Assembly (NCBI RefSeq): GCF_014359905.1
Contig: NZ_JACIYP010000027.1
Location: 1-53,751 of the forward strand
DNA from: Hoeflea sp.
Lineage (GTDB): Bacteria; Pseudomonadota; Alphaproteobacteria; Rhizobiales; Rhizobiaceae
Length of the DNA: 53,751 nt
Direction: 5' to 3'
Shown here: positions 7,742-16,810 of the stretch, one piece after another
How the letters are laid out: each line of letters opens with the position of its first letter
Position numbering within the stretch: position 1 is the stretch's first letter
Program-made: the position numbers and the translations under genes
Notes under the pieces: model-generated
Told to the model about the DNA's origin: nothing
Seen by the model: only the letters and a program-made list of their open reading frames with translations
Databases searched by the model: none

Positions 7742-8941
7742 ATGGTTCATCTGACAATCTGCCTGCCGACGCGCAATCGTCAGGCTTATTGCATCAAGAC
7801 CATCGAGGCACTTGCGGAAGCGGACGGCGCCGATTTCGAAGTGCTTGTCGGCGACAATTCCGATGATCCTGCGCCCCTTGCGGCATTTTTTGCCACGTTC
7901 AGCGACAGGCGCTTCCGGCTGCTGCCCCCGAGGCCCGCGGTGCTGCCGATGATCGGCAATTGGGAGCGCCTGCTCGGGCAGGCCGAGGGGCGCTGGATAT
8001 CGGTCATCGGTGATGACGATCACATCGACTCGCGGGTCACCGGGCTGATCCGGCGCTGCGAGGTGCTTCACCGTGATGTCGACGCCATCAGTTGGGATCC
8101 GATGAGTTTTCACTGGCCGGACAACCGCCCGGTTCCCACCCTTGCCAGCATTCCGATGACCAGCGGCATCGAGGTGCGCTCGAGACAGGCGATCGGCGAC
8201 AGGCTGTACCGCTGGAGCGAAGGCAAGCGGCGGCCTGCGGCCGGCGTCGGCCTCTATCACGGGGCGGTGCGGAAATCGCTGATGGAGCGGATCCGGCAGG
8301 CCTATGGCGGACGGTATTTCGAGCATCCTGTGGTCGATTGGGAGAATACCTGCAAGGTGGTGGCCCAGGCCAACAAGATCGTGCATTGCGACCGGCCGTT
8401 CTCGGTTCTGGGCGCCTGCGCCGCGTCCAACTCGGCTTCCACCCTGTCGCGGGACACGATGAAGGCGCGGCTCGACACCTTCGAGCGCGAGAACAGCGGC
8501 GGCATCCGGCTCGAACAGCCGTTCTTCCCCTTTTCGCTCTCCGATTCCGGCGTTTCGCTCTGCCTGAGCATCGCGACAACGATCACATGGTTCTGCCGGA
8601 CCCATGGCGTCGACCAAACCGGCTTCGGCGTCAATTTCGCCCATGCCGCCATGGATGAATGCAGATATTGCACCACCCGCGAGGAGCATGACGCCAAGGT
8701 CGGCTGCTTTGCGCGCGGCTTCGCCATCTGGGAGGATGGCCGGTGGGCCGGTGATTTCAAACCCGCGCCGTTCACGCCGCCCAAGACCGTCAACCAGCTC
8801 TCCGGCCTGAGCAACGGCACGCTGCATATCCGGGAGGACGGGATCGGACCCGCGACGCCGGCGGAATTCTACCGGTTTGGCGAGAATGCCATCCTGCCCG
8901 TGGAAGCGCTGGTCACGGGCGTCAAGGTGTTCGCGCCGTGA
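7742..8941 (+). CDS. Glycosyltransferase family 2 protein
   Basis: A 399-residue protein with an N-terminal GT-A domain (about 1-200). It starts LTICLPTRNRQAYCIKTIEAL, followed by DFEVLVGDNSDDP (nucleotide-binding acidic motif) and ISVIGDDDHIDSRV (metal-binding DxD). These intact motifs support transfer of an activated sugar. The C-terminal half is not one I recognise and has no membrane segments. It lies 75 bp after the aldolase gene, and its stop overlaps the start of the next gene by 4 bp (GTGA). The acceptor (polysaccharide, lipid or protein) is unknown. Confidence 0.8.
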   Translation: MVHLTICLPTRNRQAYCIKTIEALAEADGADFEVLVGDNSDDPAPLAAFFATFSDRRFRLLPPRPAVLPMIGNWERLLGQAEGRWISVIGDDDHIDSRVTGLIRRCEVLHRDVDAISWDPMSFHWPDNRPVPTLASIPMTSGIEVRSRQAIGDRLYRWSEGKRRPAAGVGLYHGAVRKSLMERIRQAYGGRYFEHPVVDWENTCKVVAQANKIVHCDRPFSVLGACAASNSASTLSRDTMKARLDTFERENSGGIRLEQPFFPFSLSDSGVSLCLSIATTITWFCRTHGVDQTGFGVNFAHAAMDECRYCTTREEHDAKVGCFARGFAIWEDGRWAGDFKPAPFTPPKTVNQLSGLSNGTLHIREDGIGPATPAEFYRFGENAILPVEALVTGVKVFAP

Positions 8942-10077
8942 CCCTGTTGACGATCTGCATCCCGGTGACGGCCCCCGCGGACACGCTCATGGGCAATGTG
9001 CGCGAGATGCTGACGAGCGAGCGCGAAGATGTCGAAGTGCTGATCGGTGATTTTGCCGGCGGGACGCAGACCGCGCTGCAGGACCTGGCGGATGCAGTGC
9101 AGGACCCTCGTGTGCGCGTGATTCCGGCCGCGCCGGAAGCCCGCATTTCCGCGGATTGGGAGATCAGCGCCGGCTGGAATGCGCTGATACCGGAGGCGCG
9201 GGGCGCGTGGATCAGCATCATCGGCGCACAGGACTATCTCGATCCCGAGCTCGGCGCGGTGATTGCCGCAATGGTCCGCCGCGTGCCGGACGCCGACGCC
9301 CTGTCCTGGGGACGGGCCCGCTACGTCCCTCCGACGCTCCGCCAGGGGCAGGAAATTGCCATCATCCCGACCGGCAGCCGCATGCTCCTGCCCGAGCAGA
9401 AGGACATGATGCGCGCCCAGTTCTACTGGGAAACGGCCGGTGACCGGCCGGACTGTCATTTCAGCGCCTGGCATGGCGCGGTGCGGCGCGACTTGCTGGA
9501 ACGGACTCGCGAGGCGTTTTCGGACGTCTATTTCGAGCAGCCCTCGCCGGCGATCGACAGCGCCTGCAAGACCATCATGCTCGCCAGGCGCATGGTCCAT
9601 TGGGAGCGGCCCTTGTCGGTGCAGACCGGCCCGCTCGCGCCCTGCGGCACGCGCGACGACCAGGGCGACCAGCGTTTTGCAGACTTCCCGTTCTCGGCCC
9701 GGACCGGTCCGGCGGCCGCTGCCGCACTGGCCATCGAGGCGTTCAAGCGCCGCTACGGCATCGAACTCGAGGGCTGGGAAGACAATTTCCTCAAGGCCTG
9801 CGCGCGCGATTGCGAGACCGCAGCAACCGGCGAGACGTTTCACGCAAAAAAGACTGCCTATGCCCATGAGATCATGGCCTGGCGCGGCAAGCGCGGGCTG
9901 GCGGCGTTCAGGCCCGAGTTCAGGCGCAAGCCGAAGATCCAGCGGTTCAAGGGCGTCATGGAGGATCATCTCCATTTCGACATGGAGATGGACAGCACCC
10001 GCACAGCCGCGGATTTCTACCGGCTGATCGACGCCATGCTGTTTCCGGTCCGCCTGCTCGACGACAAGCTCGCCTGA
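8938..10077 (+). CDS. Degenerate glycosyltransferase family 2-like paralogue
   Basis: A 379-residue protein that parallels its upstream neighbour along its length: LLTICIPVTAPADTLMGNVR, VEVLIGDFAGG, WISIIGAQDYLD, AWHGAVRRDLLERTREAF and TAADFYRL correspond to LTICLPTRNRQ, FEVLVGDNSDD, WISVIGDDDHID, LYHGAVRKSLMERIRQAY and TPAEFYRF. The acidic motifs are changed, however: GDNSDD has become GDFAGG and GDDDH has become GAQDY. It is therefore probably not an active metal-dependent transferase and may be a partner or regulator of the first. It starts with GTG, coupled by a 4-bp overlap. Duplication followed by divergence is my inference. Confidence 0.7.
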   Translation: MTLLTICIPVTAPADTLMGNVREMLTSEREDVEVLIGDFAGGTQTALQDLADAVQDPRVRVIPAAPEARISADWEISAGWNALIPEARGAWISIIGAQDYLDPELGAVIAAMVRRVPDADALSWGRARYVPPTLRQGQEIAIIPTGSRMLLPEQKDMMRAQFYWETAGDRPDCHFSAWHGAVRRDLLERTREAFSDVYFEQPSPAIDSACKTIMLARRMVHWERPLSVQTGPLAPCGTRDDQGDQRFADFPFSARTGPAAAAALAIEAFKRRYGIELEGWEDNFLKACARDCETAATGETFHAKKTAYAHEIMAWRGKRGLAAFRPEFRRKPKIQRFKGVMEDHLHFDMEMDSTRTAADFYRLIDAMLFPVRLLDDKLA

Positions 10078-10097
10078 GACCGCCGCTCGTATTTATT

Positions 10098-10121
10098 TTA
10101 TATTTGCGATGTTAAATATAA
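10098..10121. promoter_or_regulatory. Palindromic operator before RND efflux genes
   Basis: A perfect 8-bp inverted repeat TTATATTT-GCGATGTT-AAATATAA lies in the 158-bp spacer, 115 bp before the adaptor gene. AT-rich dyads of this shape are typical sites for ArsR/SmtB- or TetR-type repressors. No such regulator gene lies next to the pump, so it would have to act from elsewhere. Confidence 0.55.
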
Positions 10122-10235
10122 CCACCTATATGGGCTGCAACGGGATTCCACGGGAATGATCTGGCGCAATGACTGCGCGCCGCATGTGGATCATGATCGC
10201 TTTGGCATCCAATCGAACACTGTTGCGAGGCAACC

Positions 10236-11204
10236 ATGAAAATCCTGAGCTTTGTCCTTCTTGTCCTGGGCTCCACCAGCATGGCGCAGTCGGAGACGCT
10301 GACCCTTGCTCCCACCGACATCACCGAATGGAAAGCGGTGCAGGCGCGCGTGGAATCGCGCGACGTCGTGCCCGCACGCGCGCGCATCGGCGGCGTGATC
10401 GAGGAACTGACCATCAGCGAAGGCGACCTGGTGACGGCCGGGCAGCAGCTCGGTCTCGTCAAGGACGACAAGATTGCCTTCCAGATCGCGGCCCAGGACG
10501 CGCAGCTTGCAGCATTAGCCGCCCAGCTTGCGACCGCAGAGGCCGAACTCCAGCGCGGCGAGACGCTGGTCAGCCAGGGCGTGGTGACGCGGCAGCGGCT
10601 GGCGCAACTGTCCACCGATGTCGAGGTGATCCGCAACCAGATCGCCGCCACCAAGGCCAGCCGCGCGGTTTTGACCCAGCAGGAGACCGAAGGCGCGGTC
10701 ATTGCCCCCGCCGATGGGCGGGTGCTGACCGTTCCCGCCACCCGCGGCTCGGTGATCATGCCGGGCGAACCGGTGGCGACCATCGGCTCGGGCGGATTTT
10801 TCCTCAGGCTCGCCGTGCCCGAGCGGTTCGCGGGTGAACTCGAGGCCGGCGCCGAAATCCGCATCGCCACCGAAGGCGGGGAAGCCGCCGGACGGCTGGC
10901 CAAGCTCTATCCGCAGATCGACAATGGCAGGGTGATCGCCGATGTCGAGGTCGACAGGCTCGACACCGCCTTCGTCAATGCCCGCATCCTGGTCGAAGTC
11001 CCGATCGGTTCCCGCCCTGCCCTGCTTGCGCCGATGGCCGCGGTCAGCACGCGGCACGGCATCGATTTCGTCACCGTTGAAGACCCGGCCGGAGAGGCCG
11101 TGGAGCGGATCGTCATTCTGGGGGCGCCGCAGGACGGCGACAATTCCGGGATGATCGAGATCATCAGCGGGCTCAAGGCCGGCGACACGGTGGTGCTGCC
11201 ATGA
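10236..11204 (+). CDS. RND efflux periplasmic adaptor (membrane fusion protein)
   Basis: A 322-residue HlyD/AcrA-like adaptor that would link an RND pump to an outer-membrane channel. It has a signal peptide (MKILSFVLLVLGSTSMAQS) without a lipobox cysteine. Then come the first biotinyl-lipoyl half (ARIGGVIEELTISEGDLVTAG, about 50-75), a short alpha hairpin (ALAAQLATAEAELQRGETLV), the second lipoyl half (GAVIAPADGRVLTVPATRGS) and a beta-barrel domain. It is shorter than AcrA (about 397). The stop overlaps the permease start by 4 bp (ATGA), so the two form one unit. No outer-membrane factor gene is nearby. Confidence 0.9.
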   Translation: MKILSFVLLVLGSTSMAQSETLTLAPTDITEWKAVQARVESRDVVPARARIGGVIEELTISEGDLVTAGQQLGLVKDDKIAFQIAAQDAQLAALAAQLATAEAELQRGETLVSQGVVTRQRLAQLSTDVEVIRNQIAATKASRAVLTQQETEGAVIAPADGRVLTVPATRGSVIMPGEPVATIGSGGFFLRLAVPERFAGELEAGAEIRIATEGGEAAGRLAKLYPQIDNGRVIADVEVDRLDTAFVNARILVEVPIGSRPALLAPMAAVSTRHGIDFVTVEDPAGEAVERIVILGAPQDGDNSGMIEIISGLKAGDTVVLP

Positions 11205-14200
11205 CCACCACACCTTCCGGATTGGGAATTGCGGGCAAGCTGACCCGCGCCTTCATCGTCTCGCCCCTCACGCCCTTGTTCCTGCTCGCGGCCTTCGCCT
11301 TCGGGCTGGTGGCGCTGATGACGCTGCCGCGCGAGGAAGAGCCGCAGATCTCGGTGCCGATGGTCGACATCATGCTGAGCGCGCCGGGCCTCAAGGCCGA
11401 GGACGCGGTGAAGCTCGTCTCCGAGCCGCTCGAGACCATCGTCAAGAGCATCGACGGGGTCGAGCATGTCTATTCGCAGATATCGGACAACAAGGTGATG
11501 GTCACCGCCCGCTTCATCGTCGGCACGGAGACGGATTCGGCCATCCTGCGGGTTCATGACAAGGTCCGCGCCAATCTCGACCGCATCCCGGTGGGCATCC
11601 CCGAGCCGATGATCGTCGGTCGCGGCATCGACGACGTCGCCATCGTCTCGCTGACGCTGACGCCATCGCTCGAAGCCGGAGACGCGGTCAGCGCCAATGA
11701 TTTGACGCGCGTCGCCCGCCAACTCAGAACCGAACTCTCCAAGATCGACGATGTGGGGCTCACCTATCTGGTGGGCGACACCGACGAGATCATCCGCATC
11801 GCGCCCGATCCGAAGCGCCTGGCGCTCAACGGCGTGACATTGCAGCAACTGGCGGGCAAGGTGTCAGGCGCCAACCGCGCCTTCCCCGCGGGCCAGGTGA
11901 CCGTCAATGGCCAGTCAGTTGATCTGATGGTCGGCGAGACGCTGTACGCACCGGCCGAGATCGGCAATCTGCTGGTCACGACCCGCGACGGAAGGCCGGT
12001 CTATGTGCGCGATCTCGCCGATATTTCCTTCGCCTCCGACTCGACCGCGCGGATCGTCGCCACGGTCACGCGCGCCGACGATGGCGGCATCGACCGCAGA
12101 CCCGCCGTCACCCTGGCACTTGCCAAGCGCGCCGGCGCCAATGCGGTGCTGGTGGCCGAACAGATCCTTGAGCGCACCGAAGCGCTGGAGGGCTCGCTCA
12201 TTCCGCACTCCATGGCGGTCGAGGTGACGCGCGACTATGGCGAGACCGCGAACGAGAAGGCCAACGAGCTTCTGTATCATCTGGGGCTCGCCACCGTCTC
12301 GATCATCCTGCTGGTGTGGCTGGCGATCGGCTGGCGCGAGGCGCTGGTGGTGGCCATCGTCATCCCGGTCACCATCCTGCTCACGCTGTTCGCCTCGCGC
12401 GTGATGGGCTACACGCTCAACCGCGTGTCGCTGTTCGCGCTGATCTTTTCCATCGGCATCCTGGTCGACGACGCCATCGTGGTGATCGAGAACATTGCCC
12501 GGCACTGGGGCATGCGCGACGGGCGCGAGCGCAAGCAGGCGGCGATCGAAGCCGTGGCCGAAGTCGGCAATCCGACCATCGTCGCCACGCTCACGGTGGT
12601 TGCAGCCCTGCTGCCGATGCTGTTCGTCTCGGGCATGATGGGCCCCTACATGAGCCCGATCCCGGCCAATGCGTCCGCCGCGATGGTGTTCTCGTTCTTC
12701 GTCGCCGTGATGGTGACGCCGTGGCTGATGCTGAAGATCGCAGGCCGCGCGCCGTTGCATCACGGTCCCGCCGGAGGGGGCGAGGCCGGCGGTGTGCTTG
12801 GCAAGATCTATCGCGCCGTGGCGCGCCCGATCCTGTCCAGCAAGACCAGTTCCTGGATTTTCCTGCTTGTCGTCGGCGTCATGACGCTCGGCTCGCTGTC
12901 GCTGTTCTACACCAAGCATGTCACCGTCAAGCTCCTGCCGTTCGACAACAAGTCGGAACTCTCGGTGGTGATCGACATGCCCGAGGGTACTTCGGTTGAA
13001 GCCACCGACGCGGTGGCCCAGGCGGTGGCCCGCGAGGTGCTCAAGCTCGACGAGGTCAAGTCCACCCAGACCCATGCCGGCACGGCAGCGCCGTTCAACT
13101 TCAACGGCCTGGTGCGGCATTCTTTCCTGCGCTCGGAAACCCAGATGGGCGATGTGGCGCTCAACCTCACGCCCAAGGGCGAGCGGGACCGCTCGAGCCA
13201 CGAGATCGCGCTCGATATCCGCACCCGGATCGCCGCCATCCCGCTGCCCGAAGGCGCAAGCCTCAAGGTGGTCGAACCGCCGCCAGGCCCGCCGGTGATG
13301 GCGACGCTGCTCGCCGAAATCTACGGTCCCGACGCCGAAACGCGCCGCGCGGTGGCCGCCCGCGTCGAGGAGGCCTTTCGCTCCGCCTCCTTCATCGTCG
13401 ACATCGACAATTCCTGGGGGCAGCCGGCCGAGCGCATCCGGGTGCGGATTTCCACCGATGACCTCGAGTTCTTCAAGGTCGAGGAACAGGACGTGTTCGA
13501 CACCATCGCCATCCTCAACTCCGGAAAGACGGTGGGCTATTCCCACCGCGGCGGAGGCCGGACGCCGATCGCTATCCGGCTGGAGCGTCCGCGGTCCGAA
13601 CGGCTGGTCAATGAGAGTTTCCTGACCACGCCGATCCCGGCCAATGTGCTGCCGGGCGACCGCAGCGTGGTGGAACTGGGCGATGTGGTCACCGTCGAGA
13701 TGGAGACATCCTCCTTCCCGGTGTTCCGCCACAATGGCCGCGCCGCCGAAATGGTGATGGCCGAAATGGCCGGCGACTATGAAGCCCCGCTCTATGGCAT
13801 GCTGGCGGTGCAGGATGCGCTTGACGCGATGGACTGGACGGGGCTCGAGAAGCCGGTGATCGCATTGCATGGTCAACCGGCCGATGAACAGGTTTCGACC
13901 CTGTTGTGGGATGGGGAATGGGAAGTCACCTGGGTGACGTTCCGGGACATGGGCGCCGCCTTTGGCGTGGCGCTGCTCGGGATCTATATCCTGGTGGTCG
14001 CCCAGTTCGGCTCGTTCAAGGCGCCGCTGGTCATTCTCACCCCGGTCCCGCTGACCTTCATCGGCATCCTCATCGGCCACTGGCTGTTCGGCGCGCCGTT
14101 CTCGGCCACCTCGATGATCGGCTTCATCGCGCTTGCCGGCATCATCGTGCGCAACTCGATCCTGCTGGTCGATTTCATCCGCCATGCGCATGTGCCGGGC

Positions 14201-14410
14201 ACGCCGCTGACGCCGGTGCTGATCGAGGCAGGCGCGATCCGATTCAAGCCGATCATCCTGACGGCTCTGGCTGCCATGATCGGGGCCGCGGTGATCCTGA
14301 CCGACCCGATCTTCCAGGGACTGGCGATCTCGCTCCTGTTCGGGCTCGCCTCGTCGACGGCGCTGACCGTGCTGGTGATCCCGGCAATCTACCGGGTGCT
14401 GCGCAGCTGA
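11201..14410 (+). CDS. RND efflux transporter permease
   Basis: A 1069-residue inner-membrane proton-driven RND pump of the AcrB/AcrD/AcrF superfamily. The first membrane helix precedes LPREEEPQISVPMVDIMLSA. The TM4 signature is GILVDDAIVVIENIARH, whose paired aspartates form the proton relay. The second repeat has SMIGFIALAGIIVRNSILLVDF. Two large periplasmic loops are present at the expected places. Substrate class (drug, solvent, metal) cannot be read from the sequence; heavy-metal-type TM4 residues are not obvious. It is translated from an ATGA overlap with the adaptor. A hairpin at 14443-14463 follows and overlaps the convergent mogA stop. Confidence 0.93.
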   Translation: MTTTPSGLGIAGKLTRAFIVSPLTPLFLLAAFAFGLVALMTLPREEEPQISVPMVDIMLSAPGLKAEDAVKLVSEPLETIVKSIDGVEHVYSQISDNKVMVTARFIVGTETDSAILRVHDKVRANLDRIPVGIPEPMIVGRGIDDVAIVSLTLTPSLEAGDAVSANDLTRVARQLRTELSKIDDVGLTYLVGDTDEIIRIAPDPKRLALNGVTLQQLAGKVSGANRAFPAGQVTVNGQSVDLMVGETLYAPAEIGNLLVTTRDGRPVYVRDLADISFASDSTARIVATVTRADDGGIDRRPAVTLALAKRAGANAVLVAEQILERTEALEGSLIPHSMAVEVTRDYGETANEKANELLYHLGLATVSIILLVWLAIGWREALVVAIVIPVTILLTLFASRVMGYTLNRVSLFALIFSIGILVDDAIVVIENIARHWGMRDGRERKQAAIEAVAEVGNPTIVATLTVVAALLPMLFVSGMMGPYMSPIPANASAAMVFSFFVAVMVTPWLMLKIAGRAPLHHGPAGGGEAGGVLGKIYRAVARPILSSKTSSWIFLLVVGVMTLGSLSLFYTKHVTVKLLPFDNKSELSVVIDMPEGTSVEATDAVAQAVAREVLKLDEVKSTQTHAGTAAPFNFNGLVRHSFLRSETQMGDVALNLTPKGERDRSSHEIALDIRTRIAAIPLPEGASLKVVEPPPGPPVMATLLAEIYGPDAETRRAVAARVEEAFRSASFIVDIDNSWGQPAERIRVRISTDDLEFFKVEEQDVFDTIAILNSGKTVGYSHRGGGRTPIAIRLERPRSERLVNESFLTTPIPANVLPGDRSVVELGDVVTVEMETSSFPVFRHNGRAAEMVMAEMAGDYEAPLYGMLAVQDALDAMDWTGLEKPVIALHGQPADEQVSTLLWDGEWEVTWVTFRDMGAAFGVALLGIYILVVAQFGSFKAPLVILTPVPLTFIGILIGHWLFGAPFSATSMIGFIALAGIIVRNSILLVDFIRHAHVPGTPLTPVLIEAGAIRFKPIILTALAAMIGAAVILTDPIFQGLAISLLFGLASSTALTVLVIPAIYRVLRS

Positions 14411-14442
14411 GCGGTCACTGCACTGTTTGAGCCAAGCCGTTT

Positions 14443-14463
14443 CGCCCGTCACTTCGACGGGCG
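14443..14463. terminator. Hairpin between convergent RND and mogA genes
   Basis: A perfect 8-bp stem CGCCCGTC-ACTTC-GACGGGCG lies 33 bp beyond the RND permease stop and covers the mogA stop codon. It has no U tract on either strand, so it would be an imperfect intrinsic terminator or simply a 3'-end stabiliser for both converging transcripts. Confidence 0.4.
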
Positions 14464-14976
14464 GAAGGCTTTCAGGATCTCGTCATGGGTTTCGATACGA
14501 CCGGCGCCGATGAGATCGAGGCAGAACGGGATGGCCGGGAACACCGCCGTCAGGCAGATGTCGATCGAGCCGGGCTTGCCGGGCAGGTTGACGAGCAGGG
14601 TCTTGGCCCGCGTGCCCGCGGTCTGGCGCGACAGGATGGCGGTCGGCACCTGTTCGAGGCTCACCTTGCGCATGAGTTCGCCAAAGCCTGGCAGTTCCTT
14701 CTCCATCACCGCCTTCATCGCCTCGGGGGTGAGATCGCGCGGGCTTGGGCCGGTGCCGCCGGTGGTGAGCACAAGATCGACGCCGTCGACGTCACACAGC
14801 CGGATCAGCGTGTCGCGCACGCTTTCGATCCCGTCGGGGATGACATGGATGACAATCTCGGCAGGGCTCGACATCACCCGCTCGAGCCAGGCCTTGACCG
14901 CCGGCCCGCCGAGATCCTCATACTCCCCGCGGCTGGCGCGGTCGGAGACGGTGAGGACGGCAATACGAACGGTCAT
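14449..14976 (-). CDS. mogA: Molybdopterin adenylyltransferase
   Basis: A 175-residue MogA/MoaB-family protein that adenylylates molybdopterin before molybdenum insertion. It has the N-terminal strand RIAVLTVSDRASRGEYEDLGG, the molybdopterin-binding TTGGTGPSPRDLTPEA (about 90-105), and the AGTRAKTLLVNLPGKPGSI signature near the end. Length is normal for MogA. It starts at ATG 14976, 87 bp beyond the 3' end of the GMC oxidoreductase gene on the same strand, and runs convergent with the RND genes. No molybdoenzyme is encoded within the window. Confidence 0.93.
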   Translation of the reverse strand: MTVRIAVLTVSDRASRGEYEDLGGPAVKAWLERVMSSPAEIVIHVIPDGIESVRDTLIRLCDVDGVDLVLTTGGTGPSPRDLTPEAMKAVMEKELPGFGELMRKVSLEQVPTAILSRQTAGTRAKTLLVNLPGKPGSIDICLTAVFPAIPFCLDLIGAGRIETHDEILKAFRPSK

Positions 14977-15063
14977 GGGAGGCTCCGGATCTAGGCTTTG
15001 CCTGTCCTAGCAACTGGCGGGGCTGCCAGCAACAGGGTCCGTCTCCGATGCCTTCAGTTCGCC

Positions 15064-16677
15064 TCAGGCGTTGCCGGCGGCCAAAATCATGTCGGCGGCC
15101 TTCTCGGCGATCATCACCGTGGGAGCATTGGTGTTGCCGCCGATCAGCGTCGGCATCACCGAGGCGTCGACGACGCGCAATCCCGTTACCCCGCGGACCC
15201 TGAGCTCGGGATCGGTGACCGCCATCGGGTCGCGGCCCATGCGGCAGGTGCCGACCGGGTGGTAGATGGTGTCGGCACGGTCGCGGATCAGGGCCATCAG
15301 CTCCGCATCATCCATGCCGTCACGTGTGTAGACTTCCCTGAGGCGATACTTGCGCAGCGACGGCGCATCCATGATTTGACGCATGATCCGGACCCCCTTG
15401 AGCATCAAGGCGGCGTCGCGGTCGTCGGAGAGATATTTCGGGTCGATCCGGGGGGCACGCAGCGGGTCGGGGCCGTCGAGCCCGACCTCGCCGCGCGAAT
15501 GCGGCCTGAGTACGCAGACATGGCAGGAGTACCCATAGCCCATATGCAGCTTGCGGGAATGATCATCCACGAGCGCCGCCACGAAATGAAGCTGCAGGTC
15601 GGGCCGGTCGAGGCCCGGGTCGGACTTGAGGAACGCGCCGGCCTCGGCGCCGGGCGAAGCAACAAGACCGGATCCGTCGCGCCGCCAATCGAGAATATGG
15701 CGCAGGAGCTTGTAGGCGCCGACTGCGCCCAGCCCCATCACGTCGGTGTCGCGGGTCTTGGCGGCATAGATGTAATCGACATGGTCCTGCAGGTTCTGGC
15801 CGACGCCGGGCAGATCCTTGACGACGTCGACGCCGCGCGAGCGCAGATGCTCGCCCGGCCCGATGCCCGACAGCATCAGCAATTGCGGTGAATTGAACGC
15901 GCCGCCGCTGAGAATTACCTCGGCGCGGGCGCTGACCTGATGCTCGGTCTTGCCGCGACGGTAGACGAGGCCGGCGGCGCGTCCGTCCTCCATCAGCACT
16001 TTGATGGCATGGGCGCCGGTGATCACGTGCAGGTTGGAGCGGTTCATCACGGGATGCAGATAGGCAGCAGCAACCGAGCAACGCTCGCCCTGTCTGCCGT
16101 CGCGCCAGAACTGGGTGACCTGGTAGAGGCCGGCGCCCTCCTGGTCCGGGCCGTTGAAATCGTTATTGCGGCTGATCTGCACCTCGGCGGCAGCGTCGAT
16201 GAAGGCGCGGCTGATCGGACGCGGGCTGCGTTGCTCGGCCACGTCCAGGGGACCCGAGGCGCCATGAAATTCATCTGCCCCGCGCACATTGCGCTCGGAG
16301 CGGCGGAACACCGGCAGCACGTCGGACCAGCCCCAGCCGTCGCATCCGGCGCTTGCCCAGTCGTCGTAATCGGACGGATGGCCGCGGACATAGAGCATGG
16401 CGTTGAGCACGCTGGAGCCGCCGAGCGCCCGGCCGCGCGGCTGGTAGCCGCGGCGGCCATTGAGCCCTGGCTGCGGCACCGTTTCAAACGCCCAGTTGTT
16501 GATTTTCGGCCGGCCGGGCAGCATGGCAATCATGCCAAGCGGTGCGCGCACCAATATACCCTTGCCGTCGCCGCCTGCCTCCAGCAGACAGACCGTGAGC
16601 GAGGGATCTTCGCTCAGCCTCGCGGCGAGCACCGAACCGGCGGACCCGCCGCCGACAATTACATAATCAAACTCCAT
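15064..16677 (-). CDS. GMC family FAD-dependent oxidoreductase (choline dehydrogenase-like)
   Basis: A 537-residue flavoprotein of the glucose-methanol-choline family. The N-terminal FAD-binding motif is DYVIVGGGSAGSVLAARLSE (residues 4-23). The first GMC signature, RALGGSSVLNAMLYVRGHPSDYDDW, is near residue 82. The second signature, GGAFNSPQLLMLSGIGP, is near residue 257. The C-terminal His-containing HPVGTCRMG and VDASVMPTLIGGNTNAPTVM complete the active site. Such proteins oxidise choline, alcohols or sugars. No betaine-aldehyde dehydrogenase or choline transporter gene is nearby, so choline is not supported as substrate and I withhold the name betA. Confidence 0.9.
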   Translation of the reverse strand: MEFDYVIVGGGSAGSVLAARLSEDPSLTVCLLEAGGDGKGILVRAPLGMIAMLPGRPKINNWAFETVPQPGLNGRRGYQPRGRALGGSSVLNAMLYVRGHPSDYDDWASAGCDGWGWSDVLPVFRRSERNVRGADEFHGASGPLDVAEQRSPRPISRAFIDAAAEVQISRNNDFNGPDQEGAGLYQVTQFWRDGRQGERCSVAAAYLHPVMNRSNLHVITGAHAIKVLMEDGRAAGLVYRRGKTEHQVSARAEVILSGGAFNSPQLLMLSGIGPGEHLRSRGVDVVKDLPGVGQNLQDHVDYIYAAKTRDTDVMGLGAVGAYKLLRHILDWRRDGSGLVASPGAEAGAFLKSDPGLDRPDLQLHFVAALVDDHSRKLHMGYGYSCHVCVLRPHSRGEVGLDGPDPLRAPRIDPKYLSDDRDAALMLKGVRIMRQIMDAPSLRKYRLREVYTRDGMDDAELMALIRDRADTIYHPVGTCRMGRDPMAVTDPELRVRGVTGLRVVDASVMPTLIGGNTNAPTVMIAEKAADMILAAGNA

Positions 16678-16810
16678 CCCACCCCCTACCCTTCTCCCAA
16701 AGGCACCAGAAGGCCGAAACTAGACCAGACTCGACCGGCTGCAAACCGGAAATGACGTCGGCAAAGACTGCGTAAGATCGCGGCAGGCGTGAGCGCCCTC
16801 GTTCCGGATT

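Noticed and set aside
6437..8827. A 796-codon minus-strand frame across the aldolase and first glycosyltransferase
   Set aside because: Composition is that of an antisense frame; both plus-strand genes have clear motifs and RBSs.
11915..14452. An 845-codon antisense frame over the RND permease
   Set aside because: No recognisable domain, and the RND motifs on the other strand are complete.
15064..16677. Naming the GMC oxidoreductase betA
   Set aside because: No betB, betI or choline transporter gene is linked, and the family covers many alcohols.
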